Positions 1 to 8,757 of a DNA stretch of 64,000 nucleotides are shown piece by piece (position 1 is the first letter of the stretch; each line of letters begins with the position of its first letter). The stretch covers positions 2,046,001 through 2,110,000 of the forward strand of contig NZ_CP087203.1 of NCBI RefSeq assembly GCF_026016325.1, given 5' to 3'. The stretch is from Pseudomonas sp. B21-056 (GTDB lineage: Bacteria; Pseudomonadota; Gammaproteobacteria; Pseudomonadales; Pseudomonadaceae). The position numbers were made by a program, and so were the translations under genes. Below the pieces are notes generated by a model. That model saw only the letters and a list, made by a program, of their open reading frames with translations. It did no database searches and had not been told where the DNA came from.

Positions 1-1635
1 CCGTATGGGCGGGTCAAGCCGTTGATGGCGACCCTCGGCGAACTGTACATGAAGGAGCATCGGGGCGACTCGATACGCCTGAATGCCTTCGATGCGGCCA
101 GGCTGGATGTGCTCGACGGTGTGCCGCTGGAATGGAAGGGCGGGGAGCGACTGCGCGCCTTTGCAAAACGGTTGCGTGAGTCGACCCATGTGCATGTTCC
201 GGCACCCAAGGGGCTCAATGCGCTTCTGCGGCCTTACCAGCTCGAAGGGCTCAACTGGATGCAGACCCTGCGTGAGCTGGAAGTCGGCGGTATCCTGGGC
301 GATGACATGGGCCTGGGTAAAACCTTGCAGACGCTGACTCACCTGTTGTGCGAGAAGCAGGCCGGGCGCCTTGAGACTCCAGCGCTTGCGGTCATGCCCA
401 CCAGCCTGATTCCCAACTGGCTCGACGAGGCGGCTCACTTCACGCCGCAACTGAAGGTGCTGGCCCTGTATGGCGCCGGACGCAAGAAGCACTTCGAACG
501 GCTGGCCGATTACGACCTGGTGCTAACCACCTATGCATTGCTGCCCAAGGATGTCGAACGCCTGAAAGCGCAGCCACTGCACGTGCTGATCCTCGATGAA
601 GCCCAGTACATCAAGAACCCCACCAGCAAGGCCGCTGTGGCTGCCCGTGAACTCAACGCCCGGCAGCGCCTGTGCCTGACCGGTACGCCGCTGGAAAATC
701 ACCTGGGTGAACTCTGGTCGTTGTTTCATTTCCTGTTGCCCGGTTGGCTGGGAGACAGCAAAACCTTCAATCGGGACTATCGGACTCCAATCGAGAAGCA
801 TGGTAGCGGCGAGCGGATGCGGCACCTGACGGCTCGAATCAAGCCGTTTCTGCTGCGGCGCAAAAAGGAACAGGTCGCGACTGAACTGCCGCCCAAGACC
901 GAAATTGTCCACTGGGTCGATCTCAATGACGGGCAGCGGGATGTCTATGAAACCGTACGTGTGGCCATGGACAAGAAAGTGCGCGACGAAATTGCCCGAA
1001 GCGGTGTGGCCCGCAGCCAGATCATCATCCTCGATGCACTGCTGAAGTTGCGTCAGGTCTGCTGCGACCTGAGGCTGCTCAACACCACGCCGACCGCCAA
1101 GGCACTGCGTTCCGGCAGTGGCAAGTTGACCGGCCTGATGGAAATGCTCGAGGAGTTGCTCAGCGAAGGGCGCAAGATCCTGTTGTTTTCCCAGTTCACC
1201 TCGATGCTGGCCTTGATCGAAGAGGAACTGCACAAGCGCGCCGTGGAGTATTCGTTGCTGACGGGTAGCACCACCGATCGCCGTACACCGGTGAGGGACT
1301 TCCAGAGTGGCAAGGTGTCATTGTTCCTCATCAGTCTCAAAGCGGGCGGTACCGGGCTCAACCTGACGGCTGCCGATACGGTGATCCATTTCGATCCCTG
1401 GTGGAATCCGGCCGTGGAAAACCAGGCGACCGACCGTGCTTATCGCATCGGTCAGAACAAGCCGGTGTTCGTCTACAAGCTGATTGCCCGGGGCACGCTG
1501 GAAGAGAAGATGCAGGCCCTCCAGCAGGAGAAGGCCGCGTTGGCGGGCAGTGTGCTGGATGGCGGAACGACGGGTGGCTGGAAGCTGGAGCAGAGCGATA
1601 TCGAAGCGCTGTTTGCGCCATTGCCCAAGGCTTGA
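1..1635 (+). CDS. SNF2/SWI2-type DEAD-like helicase, C-terminal part (5' end outside window)
   Basis: The reading frame is open from base 1, so the N-terminal half lies upstream of the window. The visible 544 codons hold the whole SNF2 ATPase: Walker A (DDMGLGKT, about 299-324), a DEAQ Walker B (about 592-606), a conserved LTGTPLENHLGELWSL segment, and the helicase C lobe with an arginine-finger region (NQATDRAYRIGQ) near 1425. It is a close paralogue of the complete gene that converges on it at 1840-4536. Bases 394-1496 are almost identical to that gene, while the flanking parts clearly differ, which points to recent gene conversion. The substrate is unknown; such bacterial SNF2 proteins are thought to remodel nucleic-acid-protein complexes. 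Confidence 0.93.
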   Translation, partial: PYGRVKPLMATLGELYMKEHRGDSIRLNAFDAARLDVLDGVPLEWKGGERLRAFAKRLRESTHVHVPAPKGLNALLRPYQLEGLNWMQTLRELEVGGILGDDMGLGKTLQTLTHLLCEKQAGRLETPALAVMPTSLIPNWLDEAAHFTPQLKVLALYGAGRKKHFERLADYDLVLTTYALLPKDVERLKAQPLHVLILDEAQYIKNPTSKAAVAARELNARQRLCLTGTPLENHLGELWSLFHFLLPGWLGDSKTFNRDYRTPIEKHGSGERMRHLTARIKPFLLRRKKEQVATELPPKTEIVHWVDLNDGQRDVYETVRVAMDKKVRDEIARSGVARSQIIILDALLKLRQVCCDLRLLNTTPTAKALRSGSGKLTGLMEMLEELLSEGRKILLFSQFTSMLALIEEELHKRAVEYSLLTGSTTDRRTPVRDFQSGKVSLFLISLKAGGTGLNLTAADTVIHFDPWWNPAVENQATDRAYRIGQNKPVFVYKLIARGTLEEKMQALQQEKAALAGSVLDGGTTGGWKLEQSDIEALFAPLPKA

Positions 1636-3093
1636 GTCTGTATTGATCGATGTAGGATCGTGGATGACCCAGGATTTTCTTGCATCGCAGATCCCCTGTG
1701 GGAGCTAGCCTGCTCGCGAAGGCGTCGGAACATCCAGTATTGCAGGTGCCTGGGACACCGCTATCGCGAGCAGGCTCGCTCCCACAGGATTTCCTTGGCT
1801 GCTCGGCATCAGGGTACGCCCTGCCGTCGCCAGCGGACCTCAGCGCTTTTCCAGCTTATCCGGCAACGGCGCGAACAGTGCTTCGATATCGTCGCTCTGC
1901 AGCTTCCAGTCGCCGGCTACGCGACCGTCGAGCACGCCGGCGGCGAGGTCGGATTTTTCCTTTTGCAGCAGCTGGATCTTTTCTTCCACGGTGCCCCGGG
2001 CAATCAGCTTGTAGACGAACACCGGCTTGTTCTGACCGATGCGATAAGCACGGTCGGTCGCCTGGTTTTCCACGGCCGGATTCCACCAGGGATCGAAATG
2101 GATCACCGTATCGGCAGCCGTCAGGTTGAGCCCGGTACCGCCCGCTTTGAGACTGATGAGGAACAATGACACCTTGCCACTCTGGAAGTCCCTCACCGGT
2201 GTACGGCGATCGGTGGTGCTACCCGTCAGCAACGAATACTCCACGGCGCGCTTGTGCAGTTCCTCTTCGATCAAGGCCAGCATCGAGGTGAACTGGGAAA
2301 ACAACAGGATCTTGCGCCCTTCGCTGAGCAACTCCTCGAGCATTTCCATCAGGCCGGTCAACTTGCCACTGCCGGAACGCAGTGCCTTGGCGGTCGGCGT
2401 GGTGTTGAGCAGCCTCAGGTCGCAGCAGACCTGACGCAACTTCAGCAGTGCATCGAGGATGATGATCTGGCTGCGGGCCACACCGCTTCGGGCAATTTCG
2501 TCGCGCACTTTCTTGTCCATGGCCACACGTACGGTTTCATAGACATCCCGCTGCCCGTCATTGAGATCGACCCAGTGGACAATTTCGGTCTTGGGCGGCA
2601 GTTCAGTCGCGACCTGTTCCTTTTTGCGCCGCAGCAGAAACGGCTTGATTCGAGCCGTCAGGTGCCGCATCCGCTCGCCGCTACCATGCTTCTCGATTGG
2701 AGTCCGATAGTCCCGATTGAAGGTTTTGCTGTCTCCCAGCCAACCGGGCAACAGGAAATGAAACAACGACCAGAGTTCACCCAGGTGATTTTCCAGCGGC
2801 GTACCGGTCAGGCACAGGCGCTGCCGGGCATCGAGCTCGCGGGCGGCCTGGGCGGCTTTGCTGGTGGGGTTCTTGATGTACTGGGCTTCATCGAGGATCA
2901 GCACGTGCAGTGGCTGCGCTTTCAGGCGTTCGACATCCTTGGGCAGCAATGCATAGGTGGTTAGCACCAGGTCGTAATCGGCCAGCCGTTCGAAGTGCTT
3001 CTTGCGTCCGGCGCCATACAGGGCCAGCACCTTCAGTTGCGGCGTGAAGTGAGCCGCCTCGTCGAGCCAGTTGGGAATCAGGCTGGTGGGCAT
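394..3093. repeat. Near-perfect inverted repeat of 1,103 bp (arms 394-1496 and 1991-3093)
   Basis: Arm 394-1496 on the plus strand matches arm 1991-3093 on the minus strand without indels, since matching positions always sum to 3487. Both junctions were compared base by base. Identity begins at an ATG shared by the two helicase genes and ends at GGGGCAC. The only internal divergence I found is a patch at 630-657 (2830-2857). Translations of the arms in more than one frame are identical outside this patch, so silent positions are conserved too. The 494-bp spacer holds the two gene ends and a REP doublet. Confidence 0.9.
1695..1788. repeat. REP doublet between convergent helicase genes
   Basis: Two inverted copies of the GTGGGAGC-AGCCTGCTCGCG element are separated by about 40 bp. 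It lies between two convergent stop codons and could act as a transcript-end hairpin. Confidence 0.85.
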
Positions 3094-4536
3094 CACCACC
3101 ATGCAGGGACGGTCAAGGCGGCCGGCGTTTTTTTCGCTGAGAATGTGCGCCAGGGTCTGTAGGGTCTTGCCCAAGCCCATGTCGTCCGCGAGAATGCCGC
3201 CGACTTCCAGTTGCCGCAGCGACTGCATCCAGCTCAAGCCTTCGAGTTGATAAGGCCGCAGCGTCGCGTTCAGGCCTTCCGGCGCGGTGGTGGTGTAGTC
3301 CCTGATGTCACGCAGGCGTTGGGCCAGGCCACGAATGTGTTCGCCGCCTTCCCAGCGCAGGGGCATGTCTTGCAGCGGATTGAGGCGCAAGGCGTCCGCG
3401 CTGTTCAGGCGCAGCTTGGTAGTGCCGGGTTCGTTCAGGTAGAACTCGCCCAGGGTGGCCAGTACCGGTTTCAGTCGGCCGTAGGGCAGGGCCACTTGTT
3501 GCGGGCCGAACTCCGAATTCGGGCGGTTCGGCAAGTTGACCAGGATGAGTTCGTCATCGCGGCGCCTGGCCAGGCGTTCCGGGTTGAACAGTTCGATGTG
3601 AGAGCGCATCAGGTTCAACAGGATCGGCAACAGGCTCAATCGCTCGCCGTTGACGATGATCCCCAGTTCCAGATCGAACCAGTCCCGCTCCGGCGCTTCC
3701 TCGACGGTGGCGTACCAGTCGTCCACGGCGGTCAGGTCGAAGCCGAAATCTTCGTCGATCTGCAACTCCCAGCCCTGGCTGCGCAGTTTCGGCAGATCAT
3801 TGAGCGTGAACGTCAGCCAGGCGCTGTCGTTGACCATCTCGTACAGTTCGCCGGCACTTTCCGGCAAGGCCTTGCTTTGCCGGGTCGCGATCTTGAAACC
3901 GAGGATTCTTAGCTGCTCGCGGTAAGACTGCTCCACATCGGTGTGGCGTTTTATCCGCAGTGTTTGGGTTTCCTGGCGAATCAGTACGTCAGTATTGCGC
4001 TGGCCGCTGACGTACTCGTCCAGGTAACTGAACGACAGGGCGGCGCGGTGCTGGATGTAGCGCTGCATCTTGCCGTTACGCGGCTCGAAGGCGCTGAACT
4101 CGATGCTCGCCAGCCACAGGCGCGGCAGCGGTTGAACATTGTCCACCAGCACCTGCGGCGGGGCCTTGGGGCTGCGATTGTCCAGCACTGCCTGGAGTTT
4201 CTCCAGCAGTTGGGCGTCTTTTTCGGCAGCCGGATAGGCCAGGGTTTCCTGGACCTGTAGCAACACCGCCGCGCAATGCTTGCAGTTGATGCGCACCGGG
4301 CAGGTGCACGCGGCGTCGAGCAGGATCAGCGTGCCCTTGGCTGACTCTTTAAGGCGAATGGTCTGACGATAAACACTGCCACCAGAGCCTTCGCAACTGG
4401 CGGTGATGGTGCTTTCTCCGGTCTCGACGATCCTGACGCGGTTTTCCAGTGCGTAACGCCGCCCACGCTCCAGGCTCTGTTCCTTGAATCGATTGACCCA
4501 GGAAGGTGCCAGGGGTTTGCTCAGGGGCGAGGGCAT
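1840..4536 (-). CDS. SNF2/SWI2-type helicase with N-terminal SWIM zinc finger
   Basis: A complete 898-residue protein. The N-terminal region carries a SWIM zinc finger (CxC at residues 77 and 79, CxH at 85 and 87), a nucleic-acid or protein binding module. The C-terminal half, from about residue 430, is the SNF2 ATPase with Walker A DDMGLGKT, DEAQ, the LTGTPLENHLGELWSL segment and the NQATDRAYRIGQ motif. It is the third gene of a minus-strand set: mfd ends 10 bp before csiV, and csiV ends 11 bp before this ATG. Linkage to mfd fits a role in clearing proteins or polymerase from DNA, but that is inference. It shares a 1.1 kb near-identical block with the convergent paralogue. No strong ribosome binding site precedes the ATG. 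Confidence 0.93.
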   Translation of the reverse strand: MPSPLSKPLAPSWVNRFKEQSLERGRRYALENRVRIVETGESTITASCEGSGGSVYRQTIRLKESAKGTLILLDAACTCPVRINCKHCAAVLLQVQETLAYPAAEKDAQLLEKLQAVLDNRSPKAPPQVLVDNVQPLPRLWLASIEFSAFEPRNGKMQRYIQHRAALSFSYLDEYVSGQRNTDVLIRQETQTLRIKRHTDVEQSYREQLRILGFKIATRQSKALPESAGELYEMVNDSAWLTFTLNDLPKLRSQGWELQIDEDFGFDLTAVDDWYATVEEAPERDWFDLELGIIVNGERLSLLPILLNLMRSHIELFNPERLARRRDDELILVNLPNRPNSEFGPQQVALPYGRLKPVLATLGEFYLNEPGTTKLRLNSADALRLNPLQDMPLRWEGGEHIRGLAQRLRDIRDYTTTAPEGLNATLRPYQLEGLSWMQSLRQLEVGGILADDMGLGKTLQTLAHILSEKNAGRLDRPCMVVMPTSLIPNWLDEAAHFTPQLKVLALYGAGRKKHFERLADYDLVLTTYALLPKDVERLKAQPLHVLILDEAQYIKNPTSKAAQAARELDARQRLCLTGTPLENHLGELWSLFHFLLPGWLGDSKTFNRDYRTPIEKHGSGERMRHLTARIKPFLLRRKKEQVATELPPKTEIVHWVDLNDGQRDVYETVRVAMDKKVRDEIARSGVARSQIIILDALLKLRQVCCDLRLLNTTPTAKALRSGSGKLTGLMEMLEELLSEGRKILLFSQFTSMLALIEEELHKRAVEYSLLTGSTTDRRTPVRDFQSGKVSLFLISLKAGGTGLNLTAADTVIHFDPWWNPAVENQATDRAYRIGQNKPVFVYKLIARGTVEEKIQLLQKEKSDLAAGVLDGRVAGDWKLQSDDIEALFAPLPDKLEKR

Positions 4537-4547
4537 AGGCGCGCCGA

Positions 4548-5114
4548 TCAGTCCGGAATGACGTCAGGGGACTGCCGTGGCGCGGGCGCGGTCAGTGAGG
4601 TGATCTTGATCAACAGGCCGAGGTGACCGTTGTCGAGGAAATTCAGCTGACCGTTCTTGGTGTGGCTCTGTTGTCTAAGGCGTTCGCTGGCGGTAACCAG
4701 GCCATTGGCGTCGATGCGGTTGATCCAGAAGTCGGCATCCACGTCGGTGAAACGTCCCAGCTTCAGCTCCAGGGTGCCTTCGATGGGAAACTGGCCGTAC
4801 TGCTCGGCGCCGTCGCTGATGGCGACCTTGCTGCCCTGTTCCCCGAGGTTCTGCTGCCAGGCCTTGTGCATCAATACGCTGTATTGGCCACTGCTGTTGA
4901 GTTTCTCCACGATGTTGCCCAGCGCTGGGGTGCGCTGGCTGTCGGCGGGCAGGCGCTGCGCGCCGGCGTCCCAGTCTTCCGGGGCGGCGCGGCTGATGAT
5001 CGCCGGTTCGGCGTTCTGGCGCACCAGAATCATTTCAACCTGATACAGGTCGTCGGCAAACGCCAGGGGAGCGACCAGGGTCAGCAACAAGGTCAGTGAG
5101 CGAAACAGGCGCAT
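4548..5114 (-). CDS. csiV: CsiV family exported protein
   Basis: A 188-residue protein with a clear signal peptide (about residues 1-20, ending LAFA before DD), so probably periplasmic. It matches the CsiV family, named for a Shewanella/Vibrio-type cell-wall-associated protein; characteristic stretches are DLYQVEMILVRQ near the N-terminus and the YGQFPIEGTLELKLGRF segment. The gene starts 10 bp after the mfd stop with GAAGGA upstream, so it is probably translated from the mfd mRNA. In pseudomonads this gene is habitually found beside mfd. Biochemical function is not evident from the sequence. Confidence 0.8.
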   Translation of the reverse strand: MRLFRSLTLLLTLVAPLAFADDLYQVEMILVRQNAEPAIISRAAPEDWDAGAQRLPADSQRTPALGNIVEKLNSSGQYSVLMHKAWQQNLGEQGSKVAISDGAEQYGQFPIEGTLELKLGRFTDVDADFWINRIDANGLVTASERLRQQSHTKNGQLNFLDNGHLGLLIKITSLTAPAPRQSPDVIPD

Positions 5115-5124
5115 GGGGCGTCCT

Positions 5125-8100
5125 TCAAACAGTGGTCGGGGAGAGGCGCTCGAACAGCGCTTCTACGGTATTGAAACGCTCTTCCGGGCGCTCCATGGGC
5201 ACCATGAACTTGAACATCGTGGCACCTTCGAATTTGTAGCGCTTGGGTTGGCCCTGGATCAGCTTGATCAGCACCAGTGGATCGACCGGGGTCTGGGCCT
5301 CGAACTCGATCCGGCCGCCATTGGGGCCGCCGTCGACTTTCTTGATGCCCAGTTGCTCGGCCTGGAGCTTGAGCAGCGTCGTTCGCACCAGGTTCTTGGT
5401 CGGTTCCGGCAACAGGCCGAAGCGGTCGATCATCTCCACTTGCAGGTCCTTGAGGTCCTCTTCGTTGGCGGCCGAGGCAATGCGCTTGTAGAGGATCAGT
5501 CGTGCATGGACATCCGGCAGGTAATCTTCCGGAATCAGCGCCGGCACCCGCAGGTTGATTTCCGGCCCGCCGCCCAGGGGCTGGTCGAGGTTCGGTTGTT
5601 CGCCCTTGCGGATCGACTTGACCGCCCGTTCGAGCATTTCCATGTACAAGGTGAAGCCGACGGCCTGGATCTGGCCGCTCTGGCCGTCGCCCAGCAGTTC
5701 GCCGGCACCGCGGATTTCCAGGTCGTTGGTGGCGAGCACGAAACCGGCCCCCAGGTCCTGGGTATTGGCGATGGCCTCCAGGCGTTTTTCCGCATCGGGA
5801 GTGATCTGTTGACGCGGCGGTGTCAGCAGGTAGGCGTAGGCCTGGTGGTGACTGCGCCCGACCCGGCCGCGCAACTGGTGCAGTTGGGCCAGGCCGAACT
5901 TGTCGGCGCGCTCGATGATGATGGTGTTGGCGCTCGGCACGTCGATGCCGGTCTCGATGATGGTCGAGGCGATCAGCACGTTGAAGCGCTTGTGGTAGAA
6001 ATCGCTCATCACCTGTTCGAGTTCGCGTTCGCGCATCTGCCCGTGGCCGATGCCGATCCGCGCTTCCGGCACCAGCTCGGCCAGGTCGGCGGCGCACTTC
6101 TCGATGGTCTTCACGTCGTTGTGCAGGTAATAGACCTGGCCGCCGCGCAGCAGCTCACGCAACAGGGCTTCCTTGACCGTGCTCTTGTTCTGCTCCATGA
6201 CGAAGGTGCGCACCGACAAGCGACGGGCCGGCGGGGTGGCGATGATCGACAGGTCGCGCATGCCCGACACCGCCATGTTCAGCGTGCGCGGAATCGGCGT
6301 GGCGGTCAGGGTCAGGATGTCGACTTCGCTGCGCAGGGCCTTGAGCTGTTCTTTCTGGCGCACACCAAAGCGGTGTTCTTCGTCGATGATCACAAGCCCA
6401 AGGTTCTTGATCTTCACATCGTCCTGCAGCAGCTTGTGCGTGCCGATGACGATGTCGATCTTGCCCTCGGCCAGGTCGGCCACGGCGGCGTTCACTTCCT
6501 TGGCGGACTTGAAGCGGCTCATCACCTCCACGGTCACCGGCCAATCGGCGAAGCGATCGCGAAAGCTGTTGTAGTGCTGTTGGGCGAGCAGGGTGGTCGG
6601 CACCAGGATCGCGACCTGCTTGCCGCTGTGCACGGCGATGAACGCGGCGCGCATCGCCACCTCGGTCTTGCCGAAGCCGACGTCGCCACACACCAGCCGG
6701 TCCATCGGCTTGGGCGCGAGCATGTCGGCGCGCACGGCTTCGATGGTGGTCTGCTGGTCGACGGTTTCCTCGAACGGGAAACCGGCGCTGAAGGTCTCGT
6801 AGTCGGCTTTCGGGTCGGCGAAGGCATACCCCTCGCGGGCGGCGCGGCGGGCGTAGATGTCCAGCAGTTCGGCGGCCACGTCGCGCACCTGCTCGGCGGC
6901 CTTGCGCTTGGCTTTCTGCCAGGTTTCCGAGCCCAGGCGATGCAATGGGGCCAGGGCATCGTCGCTGCCGGTGTAGCGGGCGATCAGGTGCAGGTTCGCC
7001 ACCGGCACGTAGAGCTTGGCGCCTTCGGCGTATTCCAGGGTGAGGAATTCGGCCGCCTGGTTGTCGATTTCCAGGGTCGCCAGGCCCAGGTAGCGGCCCA
7101 CGCCGTGGTCGATGTGCACCACCGGCGCGCCTTCGCGCAGCTCGGTGAGGTTCTTGATGACCGCGTCGTTGGCGGCATCGGCGCGTTTCTCGCGGCGACG
7201 ACGCTGCATGACGCGCTGGCCGAACAGCGGGCTTTCGGCCACCAGCGCCAGGGCTGGATCATCCAGCACGAGGCCGTCATTCAGCGGCGCAATGGTAATC
7301 GCCAGGCGATCCTTGCTGGCGACGAAGTCCGGCCAGTTGTCGACTGTTTTGGGCCGCAGCTTCAGGCGCTCCAACAGCTCCAGAAGCACTTCGCGGCGCC
7401 CGGCGGTTTCTGCGGTGAACAGCACGCGGCCGGGGAACCCGTCGAGAAAACCGGCCAGGGCCGCCAAGGGTTGGGCGGCCTTGGCTTCGATCGCCAGGTC
7501 CGGCAATGGCTTGGCCGGGAAGCGTTCACGGCCGCCACCGGTTTCCACGTCCTGCTGGCTCGCCACCACGCGCGGCCAGTTCTTGAGGCGGGCGAAGCAG
7601 TCTTCCACCGGCAGGAACAACTCGGCGGGCGGCAACAAAGGACGGGACGGGTCGATGCGTCGCTCTTCGTAGCGATTGCGCACGTCGTTCCAGAAGTTTT
7701 CCGCGGCTTGCTCGATGCCAGGCAGGGAGAACACCTGGGTGTCCTGGGGCAGGTAATCGAACAGGGTGGAGGTTTCTTCGAAGAACAGCGGCAGGTAGTA
7801 CTCGATGCCGGCGGGGGTGATCCCGCTGCTCAGGTCCTGGAAGATCGGGCAGCGACGGAAATCCACGTCGAAGCGCTCGCGAAAGCGCGCCTTGAAACGG
7901 GTCACGGCGTCTTTTTGCAGCGGGAATTCCTTGGCAGGCAGCAGACGGACCGACTGGACCTTGTCGATGGAGCGCTGGTTTTCCGGATCGAAGGTGCGCA
8001 GGGTCTCGATTTCGTCATCGAACAGGTCGATGCGATAAGGCAGCTTGCTGCCCATCGGGAACAGGTCGATCAATGCGCCACGTACCGCAAACTCGCCGTG

Positions 8101-8574
8101 CTCGTACACGGTGTCGACGCAACGGTAGCCGCTGGCCTCCAGTCGGGTGCGCATCTGCTCCACATCCAGCTTCTGGCCGATATCCAGCACCAGGCTGCTG
8201 CCGAGGAGGAACCGGGTCGGGGCCAGTCGATGTAGGGCGGTGGTGATCGGCACTACCAAAACGCCATGACTGAGCTCCGGCAACCGATAAAGGCTGGCGA
8301 TTCGCTGGGAAATGATGTCCTGGTGTGGCGAGAACAGATCGTAGGGCAGGGTTTCCCAGTCCGGGAAATGCAGCACCGGCAAATCCGGAGCAAAGAAGCC
8401 CAGCTCCTGCTCCAGCCGTTCGGCGCTCTGGCTGTCGGCGGTCAGCAGCAGGGTGAAGCGCTTTGCAGCGCTGGCGGCCTCGGCGATGGCCAGGCTCAGG
8501 GCGGCACCGGGCAGATTGCCCCAGTGCTGTTTACCTGCCGTGGCAGGGAGAAGCGGAAGACGCAGAACGGGCAC
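5125..8574 (-). CDS. mfd: Transcription-repair coupling factor Mfd
   Basis: 1,149 residues, against about 1,148 in E. coli. Mfd removes RNA polymerase stalled at DNA lesions and recruits UvrA. In order: a UvrB-like N-terminal module; the CarD-like polymerase-interaction domain (VVHIDHGVGRYLGL... to LYVPVANLHLI); the RecG-like translocase with Walker A GDVGFGKTEV and DEEH; and the C-terminal TRCF domain. I place the start at a GTG (8574), giving a protein that begins VPVLRLPLLPATAGKQ, because GGAG lies 11 bases upstream and the length then fits the family. The frame stays open for another 1.5 kb, but that stretch is antisense to the GAPDH gene and is not coding. It heads the mfd-csiV-helicase set. 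Confidence 0.97.
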   Translation of the reverse strand: MPVLRLPLLPATAGKQHWGNLPGAALSLAIAEAASAAKRFTLLLTADSQSAERLEQELGFFAPDLPVLHFPDWETLPYDLFSPHQDIISQRIASLYRLPELSHGVLVVPITTALHRLAPTRFLLGSSLVLDIGQKLDVEQMRTRLEASGYRCVDTVYEHGEFAVRGALIDLFPMGSKLPYRIDLFDDEIETLRTFDPENQRSIDKVQSVRLLPAKEFPLQKDAVTRFKARFRERFDVDFRRCPIFQDLSSGITPAGIEYYLPLFFEETSTLFDYLPQDTQVFSLPGIEQAAENFWNDVRNRYEERRIDPSRPLLPPAELFLPVEDCFARLKNWPRVVASQQDVETGGGRERFPAKPLPDLAIEAKAAQPLAALAGFLDGFPGRVLFTAETAGRREVLLELLERLKLRPKTVDNWPDFVASKDRLAITIAPLNDGLVLDDPALALVAESPLFGQRVMQRRRREKRADAANDAVIKNLTELREGAPVVHIDHGVGRYLGLATLEIDNQAAEFLTLEYAEGAKLYVPVANLHLIARYTGSDDALAPLHRLGSETWQKAKRKAAEQVRDVAAELLDIYARRAAREGYAFADPKADYETFSAGFPFEETVDQQTTIEAVRADMLAPKPMDRLVCGDVGFGKTEVAMRAAFIAVHSGKQVAILVPTTLLAQQHYNSFRDRFADWPVTVEVMSRFKSAKEVNAAVADLAEGKIDIVIGTHKLLQDDVKIKNLGLVIIDEEHRFGVRQKEQLKALRSEVDILTLTATPIPRTLNMAVSGMRDLSIIATPPARRLSVRTFVMEQNKSTVKEALLRELLRGGQVYYLHNDVKTIEKCAADLAELVPEARIGIGHGQMRERELEQVMSDFYHKRFNVLIASTIIETGIDVPSANTIIIERADKFGLAQLHQLRGRVGRSHHQAYAYLLTPPRQQITPDAEKRLEAIANTQDLGAGFVLATNDLEIRGAGELLGDGQSGQIQAVGFTLYMEMLERAVKSIRKGEQPNLDQPLGGGPEINLRVPALIPEDYLPDVHARLILYKRIASAANEEDLKDLQVEMIDRFGLLPEPTKNLVRTTLLKLQAEQLGIKKVDGGPNGGRIEFEAQTPVDPLVLIKLIQGQPKRYKFEGATMFKFMVPMERPEERFNTVEALFERLSPTTV

Positions 8575-8610
8575 GGAAGATTGAGCTCCAGCGTTGCGAC
8601 AAAGTCGACA

Positions 8611-8640
8611 ATTGTAGCGGGGTAAAGGGGCGGCTGTCAG
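8611..8640 (-). promoter_or_regulatory. Predicted sigma70 promoter of mfd
   Basis: Read on the minus strand: CTGACA at 8640-8635, an 18-bp spacer, and TACAAT at 8616-8611. Each hexamer matches consensus at five of six positions. The start codon is about 37 bp further downstream. Confidence 0.5.
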
Positions 8641-8689
8641 TCGCAGACTACCCGGGCAGAGGGGAAAACCACGGCGCGACAGGCGCGCA

Positions 8690-8718
8690 TTGCCCCCGCG
8701 TGGACTCGGCGGCATAAT
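8690..8718 (+). promoter_or_regulatory. Predicted sigma70 promoter of the GAPDH gene
   Basis: TTGCCC (8690-8695), a 17-bp spacer and CATAAT (8713-8718) lie 40 bp upstream of the GTG start, back to back with the predicted mfd promoter. Confidence 0.5.
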
Positions 8719-8757
8719 GTAGCCCCTTTTTTCAGCCCCTACATGTGGAAGGTTCCC

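Noticed and set aside
5113..8235. A 1,040-codon frame on the plus strand opposite mfd
   Set aside because: It mirrors mfd codon positions in a high-GC gene, has no domain I recognise and no good start; Mfd motifs on the other strand are unambiguous.
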